From NCBI RefSeq assembly GCF_000808535.1, contig NZ_JWLV01000012.1, positions 239,490 to 303,489 of the forward strand: 64,000 bases of DNA, read 5' to 3'. Under the pieces are notes generated by a model. The model worked only from the letters and a program-made list of their open reading frames with translations. It had not been told where the DNA came from and did no database searches. This DNA is from Vibrio sinaloensis. GTDB lineage: Bacteria; Pseudomonadota; Gammaproteobacteria; Enterobacterales; Vibrionaceae. The position numbers and the translations under genes are program-made. Below are positions 27,854 to 40,957 of the stretch, piece by piece; the stretch's first letter is position 1, and the number at the start of each line of letters is the position of its first letter.

Positions 27854-30800
27854 ATGGCTCTATATGATCCAAGTCTTGAGAAAGACAACTGCGGATTTGG
27901 CTTGATTGCACATATGGAAGGTGAACCAAGCCATAAATTGGTGCGTACCGCGATTTCAGCACTAGACCGAATGACTCACCGCGGCGGTATTGCCGCAGAT
28001 GGTAAAACTGGTGATGGCTGTGGCCTATTGCTACAAAAGCCGGACTCTTACCTACGTTTAATCGCGAAAGAAAGTGACTTTAACCTTGGCAAACAATATG
28101 CCGTAGGTATGATTTTCTTCAACCAAGATCCGGCTAAAGCTCAATTAGCCAAAGATGTTATAAACCAAGAACTTGCCCGTGAAACCCTTACAGTTGCAGG
28201 TTGGCGTGAAGTCCCAACCAACTCAGCAGTATTAGGCCCAATTGCCGCAGATTCACTGCCAAACATTCAGCAAGTCTTTATCTCAGCTCCAGCGGGCTGG
28301 CGCGAGCGAGATATCGAGCGCCGCCTCTATATTGCCCGTCGACGAATTGAAAAACAGATTACTGACGACAGTGACTTCTATATCTGTAGCTTGTCGACCC
28401 AAGTTATGGTTTACAAAGGCTTATGTATGCCGGCCGACCTTCCTCGCTTCTACTTAGATCTTGCTGATCTTCGTATGGAGTCAGCGATCTGTTTGTTCCA
28501 CCAGCGTTTTTCAACAAATACTCAGCCACGTTGGCCTCTCGCTCAGCCATTCCGTTATCTGGCTCACAACGGAGAGATCAACACCATCGAGGGCAACCGC
28601 CAATGGGCCCGTGCGCGCGCATACAAGTTTTCTTCACCGCTATTACCAGACTTACAGACAGCTGCGCCATTCGTGAATGAAACAGGTTCGGACTCTTCCA
28701 GCTTAGATAATATGTTGGATCTGTTCTTGGCTGGCGGCATGGATATCTTCCGCGCAATGCGTATGTTGGTTCCGCCAGCATGGCAGAATCACCCAGATAT
28801 GGACCCAGATCTCCGTGCCTTCTACGACTTTAACTCCAAACATATGGAACCGTGGGACGGCCCTGCTGGGATTGTTCTATCTGATGGTCGCTATGCAGCG
28901 TGTAACCTAGACCGAAACGGTTTACGCCCGGCTCGATACGTGATTACTAAAGATAAGCTAATTACGCTTGCCTCTGAAGTGGGCATTTGGGATTACGCGC
29001 CAGATGAAGTTGCCGAAAAAGGCCGCGTAGGTCCTGGGGAACTACTCGTTGTCGATACTCGCCGCGGTAAACTGTGGCAATCGAGCGAAATTGATAACGA
29101 TCTAAAAGGTCGCCACCCATATCGAGAATGGATGGAAAACAATGTCCATAAACTCACCCCATTTTCCGATTTGCCGGATGATCAAGTTGGCGAGCGTAGC
29201 TTCGATGACGACCAACTGAAAACGTATCAAAAACAGTTTGCAATGAGCAATGAAGAAGTTGATCAAGTGCTACGTGTTCTAGGTGATATGGGCCAAGAAG
29301 CGGTAGGTTCAATGGGGGATGATACGCCAATGGCCGTACTCTCTTCAAAAGAGCGTTTGATCACTGATTATTTCCGCCAAAAGTTTGCTCAGGTCACTAA
29401 CCCGCCAATCGACCCACTGCGTGAGAAGCATGTAATGTCGCTTGCAACCAGCATCGGCCAAGAGATGAATGTCTTCTGTGAGACCGATGGTCACGCCCAC
29501 CGAGTTACCTTTGGGTCACCCGTTCTACTCTACTCTGATATGCAGCAACTGCTTGAGCTCAATGACGAGTACTACCGCAGTACCACAATTGATATCAATT
29601 ACGATCCGGAAGAAAAAGGGTTAGAAAAAGCGATCCAAGATCTGTGTGAGCAAGCCGTTGACGCCGTCAAAGATGGAACCGTACTGGTCATACTTTCGGA
29701 CAGAAACTTGACCAAAGGCTTGCTCCCCATTCCGGCAGCGATGGCAGTGGGTGCGGTACAAAGTCGCCTAATTGATGCGAACTTACGCTGTGATGCAAAC
29801 ATCATCGCCGAAACAGGCACTGTCCGAGATCCTCACCAATTTGCGGTTCTGCTTGGGTTTGGTGCTACGGCAGTCTACCCATATCTCGCTTATGAAGCAC
29901 TTGGCAAAGTAATCGACGATGGCGCAATTGATAAAAGCTACCGTGAGGTAATGCAGAACTACCAATACGGTATCAATAAAGGCCTGTTCAAAATCATGTC
30001 GAAAATGGGAATTTCGACGGTGGCCTCTTACCGATGCTCGCAACTATTCGAAGCGGTCGGCCTAAGCCAAGACGTTGTTGACCTCTGCTTCAAAGGTGTC
30101 ACAACACGCATTCAAGGCGCCAACTTCGAAGACTTTGAGCAAGACATCTATAACCTGTCACGCAAAGCATGGGCAAAACGCAAGCCTATAGAGCATGGCG
30201 GTTTACTTAAGTATGTGCACGGTGGCGAGTACCATGCCTACAACCCAGACGTCGTCGGTACACTGCAACAAGCAGTCAAGTCGGGCGAGTCATCAGACTA
30301 TAAGAGCTTTGCTAAGCAGGTCAACGAGCGCCCTACCGCAATGCTGCGTGACTTAATGCAACTGAAAAAGGCTGACACTCCTCTTCCTCTTGAGAAGATT
30401 GAGCCGAGCACAGAATTGTTTAAACGTTTCGACTCGGCGGCCATGTCTATTGGTGCGCTTAGCCCAGAGGCACACGAAGCACTAGCCACTGCAATGAACC
30501 GCTTAGGTGGGTACTCAAACTCTGGTGAAGGTGGCGAAGACCCTCGTCGCTTTGGCACTGAACGTAACTCGCGCATTAAGCAGATTGCTTCGGGTCGCTT
30601 TGGCGTTACACCGCACTACCTAACCAACGCTGACGTGCTGCAAATTAAAGTGGCGCAAGGTGCAAAACCTGGTGAAGGTGGTCAGCTACCGGGGCATAAA
30701 GTGACTGCTGAGATTGCTAAGCTGCGTTATTCGGTGCAAGGAGTAACACTAATCTCCCCTCCTCCTCACCATGATATCTATTCGATTGAGGATTTGGCCC

Positions 30801-32317
30801 AGCTAATCTTCGATCTTAAACAAGTCAATCCAAAAGCACTCGTCTCAGTAAAGCTAGTCTCTGAGCCGGGCGTTGGCACCATAGCCACTGGTGTTGCGAA
30901 AGCTTATGCCGACCTTATCACCATTTCTGGCTACGACGGAGGTACTGCGGCAAGCCCGCTCACTTCAGTCAAGTATGCCGGTAGTCCTTGGGAGCTCGGC
31001 CTAGCGGAAACTCAACAAGCACTAGTCGCGAATGGGCTTCGTCATAAGATTCGTTTGCAAGTCGATGGCGGCTTAAAGACCGGTCTAGATGTGGTGAAAG
31101 CCGCTATTTTAGGAGCGGAAAGCTTTGGCTTTGGTACGGCACCGATGGTGGCAATGGGCTGTAAGTTCTTACGTATCTGTCACCTAAATAACTGTGCGAC
31201 CGGTGTTGCAACCCAAGATGACACTCTACGTAGAGAATACTTCAAAGGCCTACCTGAAATGGTGATGAACTACTTTATCGGCCTTGCTGATGAAGTGCGT
31301 GAACTCCTTGCTGAACTGGGCGTAGAAAAGCTCACTGATCTGATTGGCCGTACCGATCTACTAGAAGCGGTAGAAGGGATGACTGCCAAACAGAGTAAAC
31401 TGGACCTTTCAAATATCTTGGAAGCACCAGTGTCTCCGCAAGGACACCCCGTTTACTGGACAGAGCCGAATGCACCGTTTGATAAAGCAGAGCTCAACCA
31501 ACAGATTATTGAAGACGCGCTAGCCGCTGTAGAAGCGAAGCAATCCGCAGACTTCTTCTATAACGTCATCAATACCGACCGTTCAATTGGCGCTCGCCTA
31601 TCCGGTGAAATTGCCAAGCGTTATGGCAACCAAGGCATGGCTGCCAAACCAATTAAGCTCCACCTTGATGGCACCGCAGGCCAATCTTTCGGTGTATGGA
31701 ATGCCGGAGGCGTTGAGCTCTACTTGACTGGTGATGCTAATGACTACGTCGGTAAAGGTATGGCTGGTGGCAAGATCGTCATCAAGCCACACCAAGGCAC
31801 GGCGTTTAAGTGTAATGAAGCGACTATCATTGGTAACACCTGTCTATACGGTGCAACCGGAGGTAAGTTATTTGCCGCAGGTACCGCTGGTGAGCGTTTC
31901 GGTGTGCGCAACTCAGGCACGATTGCCGTAATTGAAGGTGCAGGCGATAACGCATGTGAGTACATGACAGGTGGCATTGTTGCAATACTAGGAGCTACAG
32001 GGGTTAACTTCGGCGCTGGTATGACTGGTGGTTTCGCCTATGTCCTCGATAAGAATGATGACTTCCAAGGCCGTGTCAACGAAGAGTCTGTCGAAGCAGT
32101 CGCATTGTCAGATCTCAATATTCACCAAGAGCATCTACGTGGTCTAATTGCCGAACACCTAGAAGAAACTGGCTCAGCGCATGCTGAAGACATTCTGGCG
32201 AACTTTGATGAATGGATTCCAAAGTTCTACTTGGTGAAACCAAAGTCAGCGGATTTAAACACGCTACTTGGCCACCAAAGTCGCAGCGCTGCAGAATTGC
32301 GCGTTCAAGCCCAATAA
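27854..32317 (+). CDS. gltB: Glutamate synthase (NADPH) large subunit, enteric-type second copy
   Basis: 1487 aa GOGAT alpha subunit. The start [27 protein letters not shown] places the amidotransferase nucleophile at Cys13, and the sequence follows E. coli GltB closely along its length, including [12 protein letters not shown] at the C-terminus. The 3Fe-4S motif is CHLNNC with the upstream Cys in GCKFLRIC. The FMN-domain motif [10 protein letters not shown] is intact. E. coli GltB has a longer N-terminal propeptide region; here only 12 residues precede the cysteine. The ribosome site is AAAGGGAG. It forms an operon with gltD2 (20 bp gap). Confidence 0.97.
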   Translation: MALYDPSLEKDNCGFGLIAHMEGEPSHKLVRTAISALDRMTHRGGIAADGKTGDGCGLLLQKPDSYLRLIAKESDFNLGKQYAVGMIFFNQDPAKAQLAKDVINQELARETLTVAGWREVPTNSAVLGPIAADSLPNIQQVFISAPAGWRERDIERRLYIARRRIEKQITDDSDFYICSLSTQVMVYKGLCMPADLPRFYLDLADLRMESAICLFHQRFSTNTQPRWPLAQPFRYLAHNGEINTIEGNRQWARARAYKFSSPLLPDLQTAAPFVNETGSDSSSLDNMLDLFLAGGMDIFRAMRMLVPPAWQNHPDMDPDLRAFYDFNSKHMEPWDGPAGIVLSDGRYAACNLDRNGLRPARYVITKDKLITLASEVGIWDYAPDEVAEKGRVGPGELLVVDTRRGKLWQSSEIDNDLKGRHPYREWMENNVHKLTPFSDLPDDQVGERSFDDDQLKTYQKQFAMSNEEVDQVLRVLGDMGQEAVGSMGDDTPMAVLSSKERLITDYFRQKFAQVTNPPIDPLREKHVMSLATSIGQEMNVFCETDGHAHRVTFGSPVLLYSDMQQLLELNDEYYRSTTIDINYDPEEKGLEKAIQDLCEQAVDAVKDGTVLVILSDRNLTKGLLPIPAAMAVGAVQSRLIDANLRCDANIIAETGTVRDPHQFAVLLGFGATAVYPYLAYEALGKVIDDGAIDKSYREVMQNYQYGINKGLFKIMSKMGISTVASYRCSQLFEAVGLSQDVVDLCFKGVTTRIQGANFEDFEQDIYNLSRKAWAKRKPIEHGGLLKYVHGGEYHAYNPDVVGTLQQAVKSGESSDYKSFAKQVNERPTAMLRDLMQLKKADTPLPLEKIEPSTELFKRFDSAAMSIGALSPEAHEALATAMNRLGGYSNSGEGGEDPRRFGTERNSRIKQIASGRFGVTPHYLTNADVLQIKVAQGAKPGEGGQLPGHKVTAEIAKLRYSVQGVTLISPPPHHDIYSIEDLAQLIFDLKQVNPKALVSVKLVSEPGVGTIATGVAKAYADLITISGYDGGTAASPLTSVKYAGSPWELGLAETQQALVANGLRHKIRLQVDGGLKTGLDVVKAAILGAESFGFGTAPMVAMGCKFLRICHLNNCATGVATQDDTLRREYFKGLPEMVMNYFIGLADEVRELLAELGVEKLTDLIGRTDLLEAVEGMTAKQSKLDLSNILEAPVSPQGHPVYWTEPNAPFDKAELNQQIIEDALAAVEAKQSADFFYNVINTDRSIGARLSGEIAKRYGNQGMAAKPIKLHLDGTAGQSFGVWNAGGVELYLTGDANDYVGKGMAGGKIVIKPHQGTAFKCNEATIIGNTCLYGATGGKLFAAGTAGERFGVRNSGTIAVIEGAGDNACEYMTGGIVAILGATGVNFGAGMTGGFAYVLDKNDDFQGRVNEESVEAVALSDLNIHQEHLRGLIAEHLEETGSAHAEDILANFDEWIPKFYLVKPKSADLNTLLGHQSRSAAELRVQAQ

Positions 32318-32334
32318 TCATGGAGGATGTATAG

Positions 32335-33750
<1,416 letters not shown>

Positions 33751-33780
33751 GAAACTCACAAAGCTCTATCAATATCACAA

Positions 33781-33808
33781 AAGGGTCCAATTGCTGGATC
33801 CTTTTTTC
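33781..33808 (+). terminator. Terminator of the second gltBD operon
   Basis: AAGGGTCC pairs with GGATCCTT (one G-U pair) across a 7 nt loop, followed by TTTTCTTTC. It lies 30 bp after the gltD2 stop. Confidence 0.8.
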
Positions 33809-33854
33809 TTTCTCTACATATAATTAGCTCAAAATAAAAAAGTAGGAATTCAAC

Positions 33855-34283
33855 ATGAAGAAAGCCGCTCTCCTTTCCATTGCTATGTTGGGTTTAACCG
33901 CCTGTAGCCAAGGAGTTCAAACTATGACGGATCGCACTGCCTCACCTTGTGGTGATAAACCTAACTGCGTGTCAACGCAAGACAATCGCGAAAAGTATCA
34001 GCTGTCGCCATTTGTTATTACAAGCAACACTAGCATAGACTCAATTGAAGCTGCTGCACTACGACTCTCGGGCGCAAAAACTGCCGTCAAGGAAGATAAC
34101 TATCTACGAATCGAATGCACTTCTAAGATCATGCGCTTTGTCGATGATTTAGAGTTAAGAATCGAAGACGATAGACTGCTCGTTCGATCTGAATCTCGCG
34201 TTGGATATTCAGACTTTGGCGTCAACCGTAAACGTGCTGAGCAGCTAAGAGAACTCCTAAAAGCGGAAAAACTGATCCAATAA
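33855..34283 (+). CDS. DUF1499 family lipoprotein
   Basis: 142 aa. A lipoprotein signal peptide with lipobox LTAC puts the acylated cysteine at residue 17. The mature domain starts with the DUF1499 hallmark SPCGDKPNCVSTQ (two cysteines) and continues through YLRIECTSKIMRFVDDLELRIEDDRLLVRSESRVGYSDFGVNRKRAEQLR, which is the conserved core of that family. The function is unknown; DUF1499 proteins are widespread in proteobacteria and plant plastids. A ribosome site (TAGGAA) precedes the ATG, and the gene ends in a bidirectional terminator facing truB. Confidence 0.9.
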   Translation: MKKAALLSIAMLGLTACSQGVQTMTDRTASPCGDKPNCVSTQDNREKYQLSPFVITSNTSIDSIEAAALRLSGAKTAVKEDNYLRIECTSKIMRFVDDLELRIEDDRLLVRSESRVGYSDFGVNRKRAEQLRELLKAEKLIQ

Positions 34284-34301
34284 TCATAGGATTCAAAAAA
34301 C

Positions 34302-34332
34302 AAAAAACCGAAGCACTGGGCTTCGGTTTTTC
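34302..34332. terminator. Bidirectional terminator between the DUF1499 gene and truB
   Basis: Stem AAAACCGAAG/CTTCGGTTTT with a short loop, flanked by an A-run on the left and a T-run on the right, so it can end transcription on both strands. It also lies at the left edge of the rearranged secG-truB/rpsO block. Confidence 0.9.
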
Positions 34333-34348
34333 TTAGTTGGAAAGCAGA

Positions 34349-35299
34349 TTACTGCTCAGCTTCTTCGCGAAAAACAACAAGACGCTTAGGAGCCACCTTG
34401 CCATCGTCATTCACTTCAGCAACGCCAATGAACAGTTTCTCTTCACCGGAAGTCATACGCAGGGGTGTCCCTTCTGGTGCACCAAACACTTGCACCGGCA
34501 TACCATGCTGAACAAGGTTGGTTAGCTCAGCGTTTAGGTTTACCTCAGGTAAATCTTCAACCGCAGTATCCATTGGTAATAGCAGCGGATCTAGTAGCTC
34601 TTTCGGTGCCACTTCATCACGGTGTGCTTGCTCAAGTAATTCATTAAGTTGCTCAAGCGTCACCATTTTCTCGTAAGGGTATTTTGCAACTCCAGTACGA
34701 CGAAGCATTGTCACGTGAGCACCACAGCCAAGCATCTCGCCAAGGTCATCAACGATAGTACGGATGTAAGTGCCTTTTGAACAGTGCACCTCCATCTCGA
34801 CTTCATCGCCTTCAAAGCGATGCAGTACGATTTCGTACACCGTGATTTTGCGTGATTCACGCGGTACTTCGATGCCTTTTCGCGCATACTCATACAGCGG
34901 CTTACCCTGATACTTCAACGCTGAAAACATTGAAGGTACTTGATCAGACTCACCTCGGAACTTATCAATACATGCTTCCAGCTTTTCAAGGTTCACATCC
35001 ACCGGGCGCGTTTCAACCACTTCACCATCAGAATCAGAGGTGTCGGTCCGCTCACCCAGCTTAGCGATCACTCGGTAACGCTTATCAGAGTCCAATAGGA
35101 ACTGAGAGAACTTGGTTGCTTCACCAAGACAGATTGGCAGCATACCCGTCGCTAGGGGATCCAGAGCACCGGTATGACCTGCTTTCTCTGCAAAGTAAAT
35201 GCGTTTTACTTTTTGCAGCGCATCATTAGATGAAATGCCTGTTGGCTTGTCCAAAAGAACAACGCCATTAATTGGACGACCTTTACGACGACGAGCCAT
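34349..35299 (-). CDS. truB: tRNA pseudouridine(55) synthase TruB
   Basis: 316 aa, close to E. coli TruB (314 aa). It makes the universal pseudouridine 55 in the T-loop of tRNAs. The catalytic Asp47 is in [16 protein letters not shown] and the KGTYIRT motif is present (about residue 178). The C-terminal PUA-like domain is intact. The start overlaps the rbfA stop by one base (TAATG). In most gammaproteobacteria rpsO follows truB directly. Here a terminator and an unrelated lipoprotein gene follow, and rpsO lies 17 kb away. Confidence 0.97.
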   Translation of the reverse strand: MARRRKGRPINGVVLLDKPTGISSNDALQKVKRIYFAEKAGHTGALDPLATGMLPICLGEATKFSQFLLDSDKRYRVIAKLGERTDTSDSDGEVVETRPVDVNLEKLEACIDKFRGESDQVPSMFSALKYQGKPLYEYARKGIEVPRESRKITVYEIVLHRFEGDEVEMEVHCSKGTYIRTIVDDLGEMLGCGAHVTMLRRTGVAKYPYEKMVTLEQLNELLEQAHRDEVAPKELLDPLLLPMDTAVEDLPEVNLNAELTNLVQHGMPVQVFGAPEGTPLRMTSGEEKLFIGVAEVNDDGKVAPKRLVVFREEAEQ

Positions 35300-35706
35300 T
35301 ACTCTTCCCCTGCTTGATCGTCTTCGCGACCAGATTCTTGCTGCTTACGCTTATCTTCGCTCACGACTTCTGAAACTAGGTTCGACATACGCATACCTTC
35401 AACCAAGGTGTTGTCGTAGTGGAAACGAACTTCTGGTGTTAGGCGTAGACGAATGCGTTTGCCAAGCATCATGCGGATGTGAGCTTCATGCTCGCGAAGC
35501 GCTTCAAGGCAAGACTCAGGCGTTTGCTCACCCACACATAGGAAAGTAACAAACACTTTTGCATATGCAAGGTCACGTGACACTTCTACATCAGAAATTG
35601 TCACCATGCCTAGGCGAGAATCACGAACTTCACGCTGTAGGATCATCGCGAGTTCTTTTTGCAGCTGCTGAGAAACGCGCTGCGTACGGCTAAATTCTTT
35701 TGACAT
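35299..35706 (-). CDS. rbfA: 30S ribosome-binding factor RbfA
   Basis: 135 aa KH-type protein needed for late 16S rRNA 5'-end maturation and cold growth. The start [33 protein letters not shown] and the [22 protein letters not shown] segment are diagnostic. It sits between infB and truB in the conserved order. A GC-rich repeat of C residues (GGGGGG/CCCCCC region at 35730-35760) lies in the infB-rbfA gap and could form a hairpin. Confidence 0.97.
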   Translation of the reverse strand: MSKEFSRTQRVSQQLQKELAMILQREVRDSRLGMVTISDVEVSRDLAYAKVFVTFLCVGEQTPESCLEALREHEAHIRMMLGKRIRLRLTPEVRFHYDNTLVEGMRMSNLVSEVVSEDKRKQQESGREDDQAGEE

Positions 35707-35820
35707 ATCTTTTCTCTTATTAGAAAGAATGGGGGGATGGATTAATTCCAGCCCCCCATGGCGTATTCAACAACCAATTACTACTTATTCATCAAGGAGT
35801 AAGCCAGTAATGTTAGTCAA

Positions 35821-38508
35821 TTAATCAAGAGTACGTTTAACTTCTACGATTTCGAATACTTCGATTTGGTCACCAACGCGAACATCATTGTAGTTCTTAA
35901 CGCCGATACCACATTCGTAGCCGTTCTTAACTTCTTGAACATCATCTTTAAAGCGACGAAGTGACTCTAGTTCACCTTCATAGATAACAACGTTATCGCG
36001 TAGTACGCGGATTGGGTTGCTACGCTTGATGGTGCCTTCAGTAACCATACAACCTGCGATTGCGCCCAGCTTAGGTGACTTAAATACGTCACGAACTTCA
36101 GCAAGACCAATGATCTCTTGCTTGAATTCTGGAGCTAGCATACCGCCCATTGCTTGTTTAACTTCATCAATCAATTGGTAAATGATTGAGTAGTAACGTA
36201 GGTCTAGGTTTTCGTTCTCAACTGTACGACGTGCAGTTGCATCAGCACGAACGTTAAAGCCAAGGATGATAGCGTTAGACGCTGCTGCAAGTACTGCATC
36301 AGTTTCTGTAATACCACCAACACCAGAACCTACGATGTTCACTTTCACTTCATCAGTTGAAAGCTTAACTAGTGAGTCAGAGATCGCTTCGACAGAACCC
36401 TGTACGTCAGCTTTAAGAACCACGTTAAGCTCTGCAACTTCACCCGCAGCCATGTTAGAGAACATGTTTTCAAGTTTCGCTTTCTGCTGACGAGCCAGTT
36501 TCACTTCACGGAATTTACCTTGACGGTAGTTCGCTACTTCACGTGCTTTACGCTCATCACGTACCACTGTCGCTTCATCACCAGATGCTGGTACACCAGA
36601 AAGACCTAGGATCTCTACAGGAATTGATGGGCCAGCAGATGTCACTTCTTGACCGTTCTCATCGCGCATCGCACGAACACGGCCGTACTCTTGACCACAA
36701 AGAACGATGTCGCCTTTGTTTAGAGTACCTGACTGAACAAGTACTGTTGCAACTGGACCACGACCTTTGTCTAGACGAGATTCAACAACAACACCAGACG
36801 CCATGCCTTCTTCAACTGCAGTCAGTTCTAGAACTTCAGATTGTAGAAGGATAGTCTCTAGAAGACCGTCGATGTTTGTACCCTGTTTCGCAGAGATGTG
36901 AACGAACATGTTCTCACCGCCCCACTCCTCAGGAATAACGTCGTACTGAGCTAGCTCGTTCTTAACGTTATCTGGGTTCGCGTCTTCTTTATCGATCTTG
37001 TTGACAGCAACAATCAGAGGAACGCCTGCCGCTTTCGCGTGCTGGATCGCTTCGATTGTTTGTGGCATTACGCCATCGTCTGCTGCTACTACTAGAACAA
37101 CGATATCTGTCGCTTGAGCACCACGTGCACGCATTGCTGTAAACGCAGCGTGTCCAGGAGTATCAAGGAAGGTAATCATGCCGTTGTCTGTTTCAACGTG
37201 GTATGCACCGATATGCTGCGTGATACCGCCCGCTTCACCTGAAGCAACGTGTGCTTTACGGATGTAGTCAAGGGTAGACGTTTTACCATGGTCAACGTGA
37301 CCCATGATAGTTACAACAGGAGCACGAGGAACTGCTTCAGCGTTGTTGTCACGATCTGACAGTACCGCTTCTTCTAGTTCGTTCTCTTTACGAATGATAA
37401 CCTTGTGACCCATTTCTTCAGCCACTAGCTGTGCTGTTTCTTGGTCAATCACTTGGTTGATAGTCGCCATTGCGCCCATCTTCATCATCACTTTGATAAC
37501 TTCTGTAGCTTTAACAGACATTTTGCTCGCAAGCTCAGAAACAACAATGGTTTCACCGATAACAACATCCGCTTTCGCTACTGTCGCTGTCTTATCGAAA
37601 CCTTGCTGCATTGAAGCAGGCTTAGCCAGTTTGCCTTTATTGCGGCCTTTGCCACCGCGCTGGTTACGACCACCGCGAGCTTGTTCGTCGTTGTTAGAAG
37701 CTTTTTTCTTCTTCTTACGACGGCCACCTTCTTCACGGCGGTCAGCCGCGTCTTCAGCTTCACGAGCGTAAGAAGAAGTTGTTACATGGTAGTCAGAGTT
37801 TTCCAACTCTTTCTTCTTCTTCTCTTCTTCAGTCCAGCGAGCTTCGTTCTCTTCAGCTAGTTTACGAGCTTCTTCAACAAGCTTCGCAGCTTCTTGTTCA
37901 GCTTTACGCTTCGCTTCTTCTTCCTGACGACGTTTTAGTTCATCAGCTTCTTGCTTCGCTTGCGTGTTCGCTTCCGCGTTCTTTGCATTCATGTCTTTCT
38001 TAGCCTTATCAGCTTGTGCGCGTTTGGCCTTCTCTTCAGCTTCACGTTTTGCGTCCGCTTCTCGCTTCGCTTTCTCTTCGGCCTCGCGTTGTGCTTTCTC
38101 TGCAGCTTCACGTTTCGCTTGCTCTTCAGCTTCACGTTTCGCAAGCTCTTCGGCTTCACGTTTGGCTGCTTCCTCAGCCTCACGTTTTGCTTCGTCTTCG
38201 ATAGTGCTGCGCTTCACGTAAGTGCGCTTTTTACGCACTTCTACTTGAACATCCTTACTCTTACCGCCACCGGCATTAACGCTCAATGTGCTGCGAGTCT
38301 TACGCTGTAGTGTTAAGCGAGTAGGCTCAGTTTCACCAGAGGTGTCACCGTGCTCTTTCTTAAGGTGAGTCAAAAGTTTCTGCTTTTCTTCGTCAGAAAC
38401 TTGATCACTACTCGCTTTCTTCATACCAGCGTCAGCAAGTTGTTCAATTAAGCGGTCCACTGGAGTTCCAATTTCTTCACTCAGTGCCTTAACAGTAATT
38501 TGTGTCAT
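35821..38508 (-). CDS. infB: Translation initiation factor IF-2
   Basis: 895 aa GTPase that brings initiator tRNA to the 30S subunit and promotes subunit joining. The N-terminal IF2N domain (1-50) is followed by a long charged segment (about 100-310) with tandem KREAEE-like repeats and a [14 protein letters not shown] stretch. The G domain follows with GHVDHGKTS (G1), DTPGH (G3) and NKIDK (G4), then beta-barrel domains. E. coli makes shorter IF2 forms from internal starts; the same is possible here but is not evident. A strong AAGGAGG precedes the ATG. It is encoded in the rimP-nusA-infB-rbfA-truB operon. Confidence 0.98.
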   Translation of the reverse strand: MTQITVKALSEEIGTPVDRLIEQLADAGMKKASSDQVSDEEKQKLLTHLKKEHGDTSGETEPTRLTLQRKTRSTLSVNAGGGKSKDVQVEVRKKRTYVKRSTIEDEAKREAEEAAKREAEELAKREAEEQAKREAAEKAQREAEEKAKREADAKREAEEKAKRAQADKAKKDMNAKNAEANTQAKQEADELKRRQEEEAKRKAEQEAAKLVEEARKLAEENEARWTEEEKKKKELENSDYHVTTSSYAREAEDAADRREEGGRRKKKKKASNNDEQARGGRNQRGGKGRNKGKLAKPASMQQGFDKTATVAKADVVIGETIVVSELASKMSVKATEVIKVMMKMGAMATINQVIDQETAQLVAEEMGHKVIIRKENELEEAVLSDRDNNAEAVPRAPVVTIMGHVDHGKTSTLDYIRKAHVASGEAGGITQHIGAYHVETDNGMITFLDTPGHAAFTAMRARGAQATDIVVLVVAADDGVMPQTIEAIQHAKAAGVPLIVAVNKIDKEDANPDNVKNELAQYDVIPEEWGGENMFVHISAKQGTNIDGLLETILLQSEVLELTAVEEGMASGVVVESRLDKGRGPVATVLVQSGTLNKGDIVLCGQEYGRVRAMRDENGQEVTSAGPSIPVEILGLSGVPASGDEATVVRDERKAREVANYRQGKFREVKLARQQKAKLENMFSNMAAGEVAELNVVLKADVQGSVEAISDSLVKLSTDEVKVNIVGSGVGGITETDAVLAAASNAIILGFNVRADATARRTVENENLDLRYYSIIYQLIDEVKQAMGGMLAPEFKQEIIGLAEVRDVFKSPKLGAIAGCMVTEGTIKRSNPIRVLRDNVVIYEGELESLRRFKDDVQEVKNGYECGIGVKNYNDVRVGDQIEVFEIVEVKRTLD
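37999..38193 (-). repeat. Tandem Lys-Arg-Glu-Ala repeats within infB
   Basis: Codons 106-170 of infB encode about eight units of the type AKREAEE, with spacing of 6-8 residues. The DNA shows matching degenerate repeats of roughly 21-24 bp. The peptide should form a long, highly charged single alpha-helix. Such arrays readily change copy number by slippage. Confidence 0.8.
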
Positions 38509-38530
38509 GCCGCTTCCTCCTTGCTGAATA

Positions 38531-40018
38531 TTATGCGTCTTCGCCGAACCAACAGATGTTACGAGCAGCCATGATTAGCTCACCCGCACGTTCTTCAGTT
38601 AGGCCTTCGATACCTTCTAGGTCATCGATACCTTGGTCTGCTAGATCTTCTAGTGTTGCAACACCTTTAGCAGCCAGTTTAAATGCCATTTCACGCTCTA
38701 GGCCTTCTAGACCAAGTAGATCTTCTGCAGGCTCAACACCTTCGAAAGATTCTTCTTGAGCAAGAGCTAGAGTCGTTAGAGCATTCTTCGCACGATTACG
38801 TAGTTCTTCGACTAGGTCTTCATCAAGACCGTCAACTTCTAGTAGCTCATTTACAGGAACGTAAGCTACTTCTTCTAGAGTAGAGAAACCTTCTTCAACA
38901 AGCAGTTGAGCAAAGTCTTCTTCGATGTCTAGGTGCTTCATGAAAGCATCAATTGCAGCTTGAGATTCTTCAGCGTGTTTCTTCTGAAGATCCGCAACTG
39001 TCATTACGTTTAGTTCCCAACCAGTTAGTTGAGAGGCCAAACGTACGTTTTGGCCGTTACGACCGATAGCTTGCGCTAGGTTGTCCGCTTCAACTGCGAT
39101 ATCCATTGAATGCGCGTCTTCATCAACGATGATAGAAGCCACATCCGCAGGCGCCATTGCATTGATAACAAATTGCGCTGGGTTATCATCCCAAAGCACG
39201 ATATCAATACGCTCACCGCCGAGTTCGCCAGAAACCGCTTGTACACGTGCACCACGCATACCAACACACGCACCAACAGGGTCGATACGCTTGTCATTCG
39301 TTTTAACTGCGATTTTCGCACGAGAACCAGGATCACGTGCCGCGCCCTTAAGTTCGATGATTTCTTCAGCAATTTCTGGAACTTCAACACGGAATAGTTC
39401 TGCAAGCATCTCTGGCTTAGAGCGAGTGATGAACAGCTGGAAACCACGTGCTTCTGGCGCTACTTTGTAAAGAAGACCGCGAACACGGTCGCCTGGACGG
39501 AAGTTTTCGCGAGGAAGTTGGTCGTCACGTAGGATAACCGCTTCAGCGTTGTTGCCTAGGTCAAGAACAACCGTCTCACGGTTTACTTTCTTAACCACGC
39601 CTGTCACTAGCTCACCTTCATTGTCGATGAACTGCTCTACGATTTGTGCGCGCTCTGCTTCACGTACTTTTTGTACGATGACTTGCTTAGCCGTTTGAGT
39701 TGTGATGCGGTCAAATGTCACTGACTCGATATCATCTTCAACAAAGTCACCCAATTGGATTTCTGCATCTTCGTATTGAGCAGCTTCCAGTGAGATTTCC
39801 TTTGTTGGGTTCTCAACTTCTTCTACTACCAACCAACGGCGGAACGTTTCGAACTCACCCGTTTTACGGTCGATTTCAACACGTACATCGATCTCGATTT
39901 CGTGCTTCTTTTTTGTAGATGTCGCAAGAGCAATTTCTAGGGCTTCAAAGATACGTTCACGAGGTACGGCTTTTTCGTTCGATACCGCTTCTACTACCGC
40001 TAAAATTTCTTTACTCAT
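38531..40018 (-). CDS. nusA: Transcription termination/antitermination factor NusA
   Basis: 495 aa, the E. coli length. Domain order: N-terminal RNA polymerase-binding domain (1-125), S1 domain (about 135-200, [21 protein letters not shown]), KH1 and KH2 (about 200-345, with [28 protein letters not shown] and [21 protein letters not shown]), then two acidic repeat domains (about 365-490). NusA pauses polymerase, strengthens hairpin terminators and links to NusG/Rho. It is in the rimP-nusA-infB operon, where hairpins before rimP suggest feedback control by NusA itself. Confidence 0.98.
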   Translation of the reverse strand: MSKEILAVVEAVSNEKAVPRERIFEALEIALATSTKKKHEIEIDVRVEIDRKTGEFETFRRWLVVEEVENPTKEISLEAAQYEDAEIQLGDFVEDDIESVTFDRITTQTAKQVIVQKVREAERAQIVEQFIDNEGELVTGVVKKVNRETVVLDLGNNAEAVILRDDQLPRENFRPGDRVRGLLYKVAPEARGFQLFITRSKPEMLAELFRVEVPEIAEEIIELKGAARDPGSRAKIAVKTNDKRIDPVGACVGMRGARVQAVSGELGGERIDIVLWDDNPAQFVINAMAPADVASIIVDEDAHSMDIAVEADNLAQAIGRNGQNVRLASQLTGWELNVMTVADLQKKHAEESQAAIDAFMKHLDIEEDFAQLLVEEGFSTLEEVAYVPVNELLEVDGLDEDLVEELRNRAKNALTTLALAQEESFEGVEPAEDLLGLEGLEREMAFKLAAKGVATLEDLADQGIDDLEGIEGLTEERAGELIMAARNICWFGEDA

Positions 40019-40042
40019 TTTAAATAGCCTCTAAGACTTTAA

Positions 40043-40498
40043 TTAAAATTTAGGGATGAGGTTAGCTTTTGAGATGTTGCTAAGCGCAAACTCTTCTTCG
40101 TTACCATCAACAGTAACGGAGATTGTCTCACCATCGACAGAATGGATTACACCCTTCCACTTACGACGGTTGCCAACAGCCATTTTCAAAACGATGCTGA
40201 CCTCGTGACCAATAAATTGTTCATAGTGAGCTGCTTTGAAAAGTGGTCTTTCTAAACCGGGAGAAGACACTTCAAGGTTGTAAGCCACCGTGATTGGATC
40301 TTCAACGTCCATAACTGCACTAACTTGACGACTCACTTCAGCACAATCTTCGACGTTAATGCCGTTCTCGTGATCGATGAAGATTCGCAACGTTGAATGC
40401 TCGCCTGCGCGAATAAATTCTAATCCAACTAACTCATAACCTGATGCCGCTACTGGAGCTTCAAGCATTTCAGTAAGTTGTCTTTCTAAACCAGTCAT
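40043..40498 (-). CDS. rimP: Ribosome maturation factor RimP
   Basis: 151 aa, the E. coli length. RimP aids early 30S assembly, in particular S12 incorporation. The N-terminal domain holds [25 protein letters not shown] and the [19 protein letters not shown] segment, and the [10 protein letters not shown] motif is the family signature; the C-terminal SH3-like domain follows. It is the first protein gene downstream of the two tRNA genes. A terminator-like hairpin with seven U residues ends only about 18 nt before its start codon. Confidence 0.97.
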   Translation of the reverse strand: MTGLERQLTEMLEAPVAASGYELVGLEFIRAGEHSTLRIFIDHENGINVEDCAEVSRQVSAVMDVEDPITVAYNLEVSSPGLERPLFKAAHYEQFIGHEVSIVLKMAVGNRRKWKGVIHSVDGETISVTVDGNEEEFALSNISKANLIPKF

Positions 40499-40516
40499 TT
40501 AAACCACTCCAGAAAC

Positions 40517-40536
40517 AAAAAAAGGGCTCAGAGCCC
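40517..40536 (-). terminator. Terminator-like hairpin directly before rimP
   Basis: On the minus strand GGGCT-CTG-AGCCC is followed by TTTTTTT, then GTTTCTGGAG and the rimP start. Its position between tRNA-fMet and rimP suggests an attenuator rather than an operon end. Confidence 0.65.
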
Positions 40537-40560
40537 AATTTAAATTCCAAGCAAAACACC

Positions 40561-40583
40561 AAATTTTCCCAATGGGAAAATTT
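40561..40583 (-). repeat. Perfect inverted repeat in the tRNA-rimP leader
   Basis: AAATTTTCCC-AAT-GGGAAAATTT, a perfect 10 bp stem with a 3 nt loop, between two terminator-like hairpins. It may be an RNA processing or pausing site. Confidence 0.6.
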
Positions 40584-40590
40584 AGATAAC

Positions 40591-40618
40591 AAAAAACCCC
40601 GAAAAGTCGGGGTTTTTT
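40591..40618 (-). terminator. Terminator downstream of tRNA-fMet
   Basis: A 12 bp stem (AAAAAACCCCGA with TCGGGGTTTTTT) and an AAAG-type loop, with A and T runs on both sides. It would stop part of the secG-tRNA transcription before rimP. Confidence 0.85.
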
Positions 40619-40709
40619 GTTGCTGGACCCTGATAGTTAAACGATATCTATGCCGTCTAACTCGCAGTAATGATACTGCGCAAACTTGCCTAAATTCCAC
40701 TTAAGAATT

Positions 40710-40786
<77 letters not shown>

Positions 40787-40842
40787 TCCGACTTGTCGAG
40801 CATTATACGCTCTCCAAGGTGTTTTACAAGTTTGTAAATCAA

Positions 40843-40926
40843 TGGTGCCGAGAGAGGGACTCGAACCCTCACACCTAAGGCACTAGCACCTCATGCTAGC
40901 GTGTCTACCAATTTCACCATCTCGGC
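40843..40926 (-). tRNA. leuU: tRNA-Leu (anticodon GAG)
   Basis: About 84 nt with encoded CCA. The acceptor stem GCCGAGA pairs with TCTCGGC, the D-loop is GTGAAATTGGTAGAC, the anticodon stem-loop is CTAGC-ATGAGGT-GCTAG giving GAG, there is a long class II variable arm, and the T-arm is GAGGGTTCGAGTCCCTC. E. coli leuU also lies after secG. It is presumably processed from a secG-leuU-metY transcript. Confidence 0.96.
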
Positions 40927-40957
40927 AGCTAAATCTATCTAAAAGCTAGAAAGTAGC

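Noticed and set aside
37457..38310. Several long frames antisense to infB and nusA
   Set aside because: They mirror the repetitive, biased codons of infB and consist of low-complexity Ser/Arg/Leu/Phe runs; the minus-strand genes are certain.
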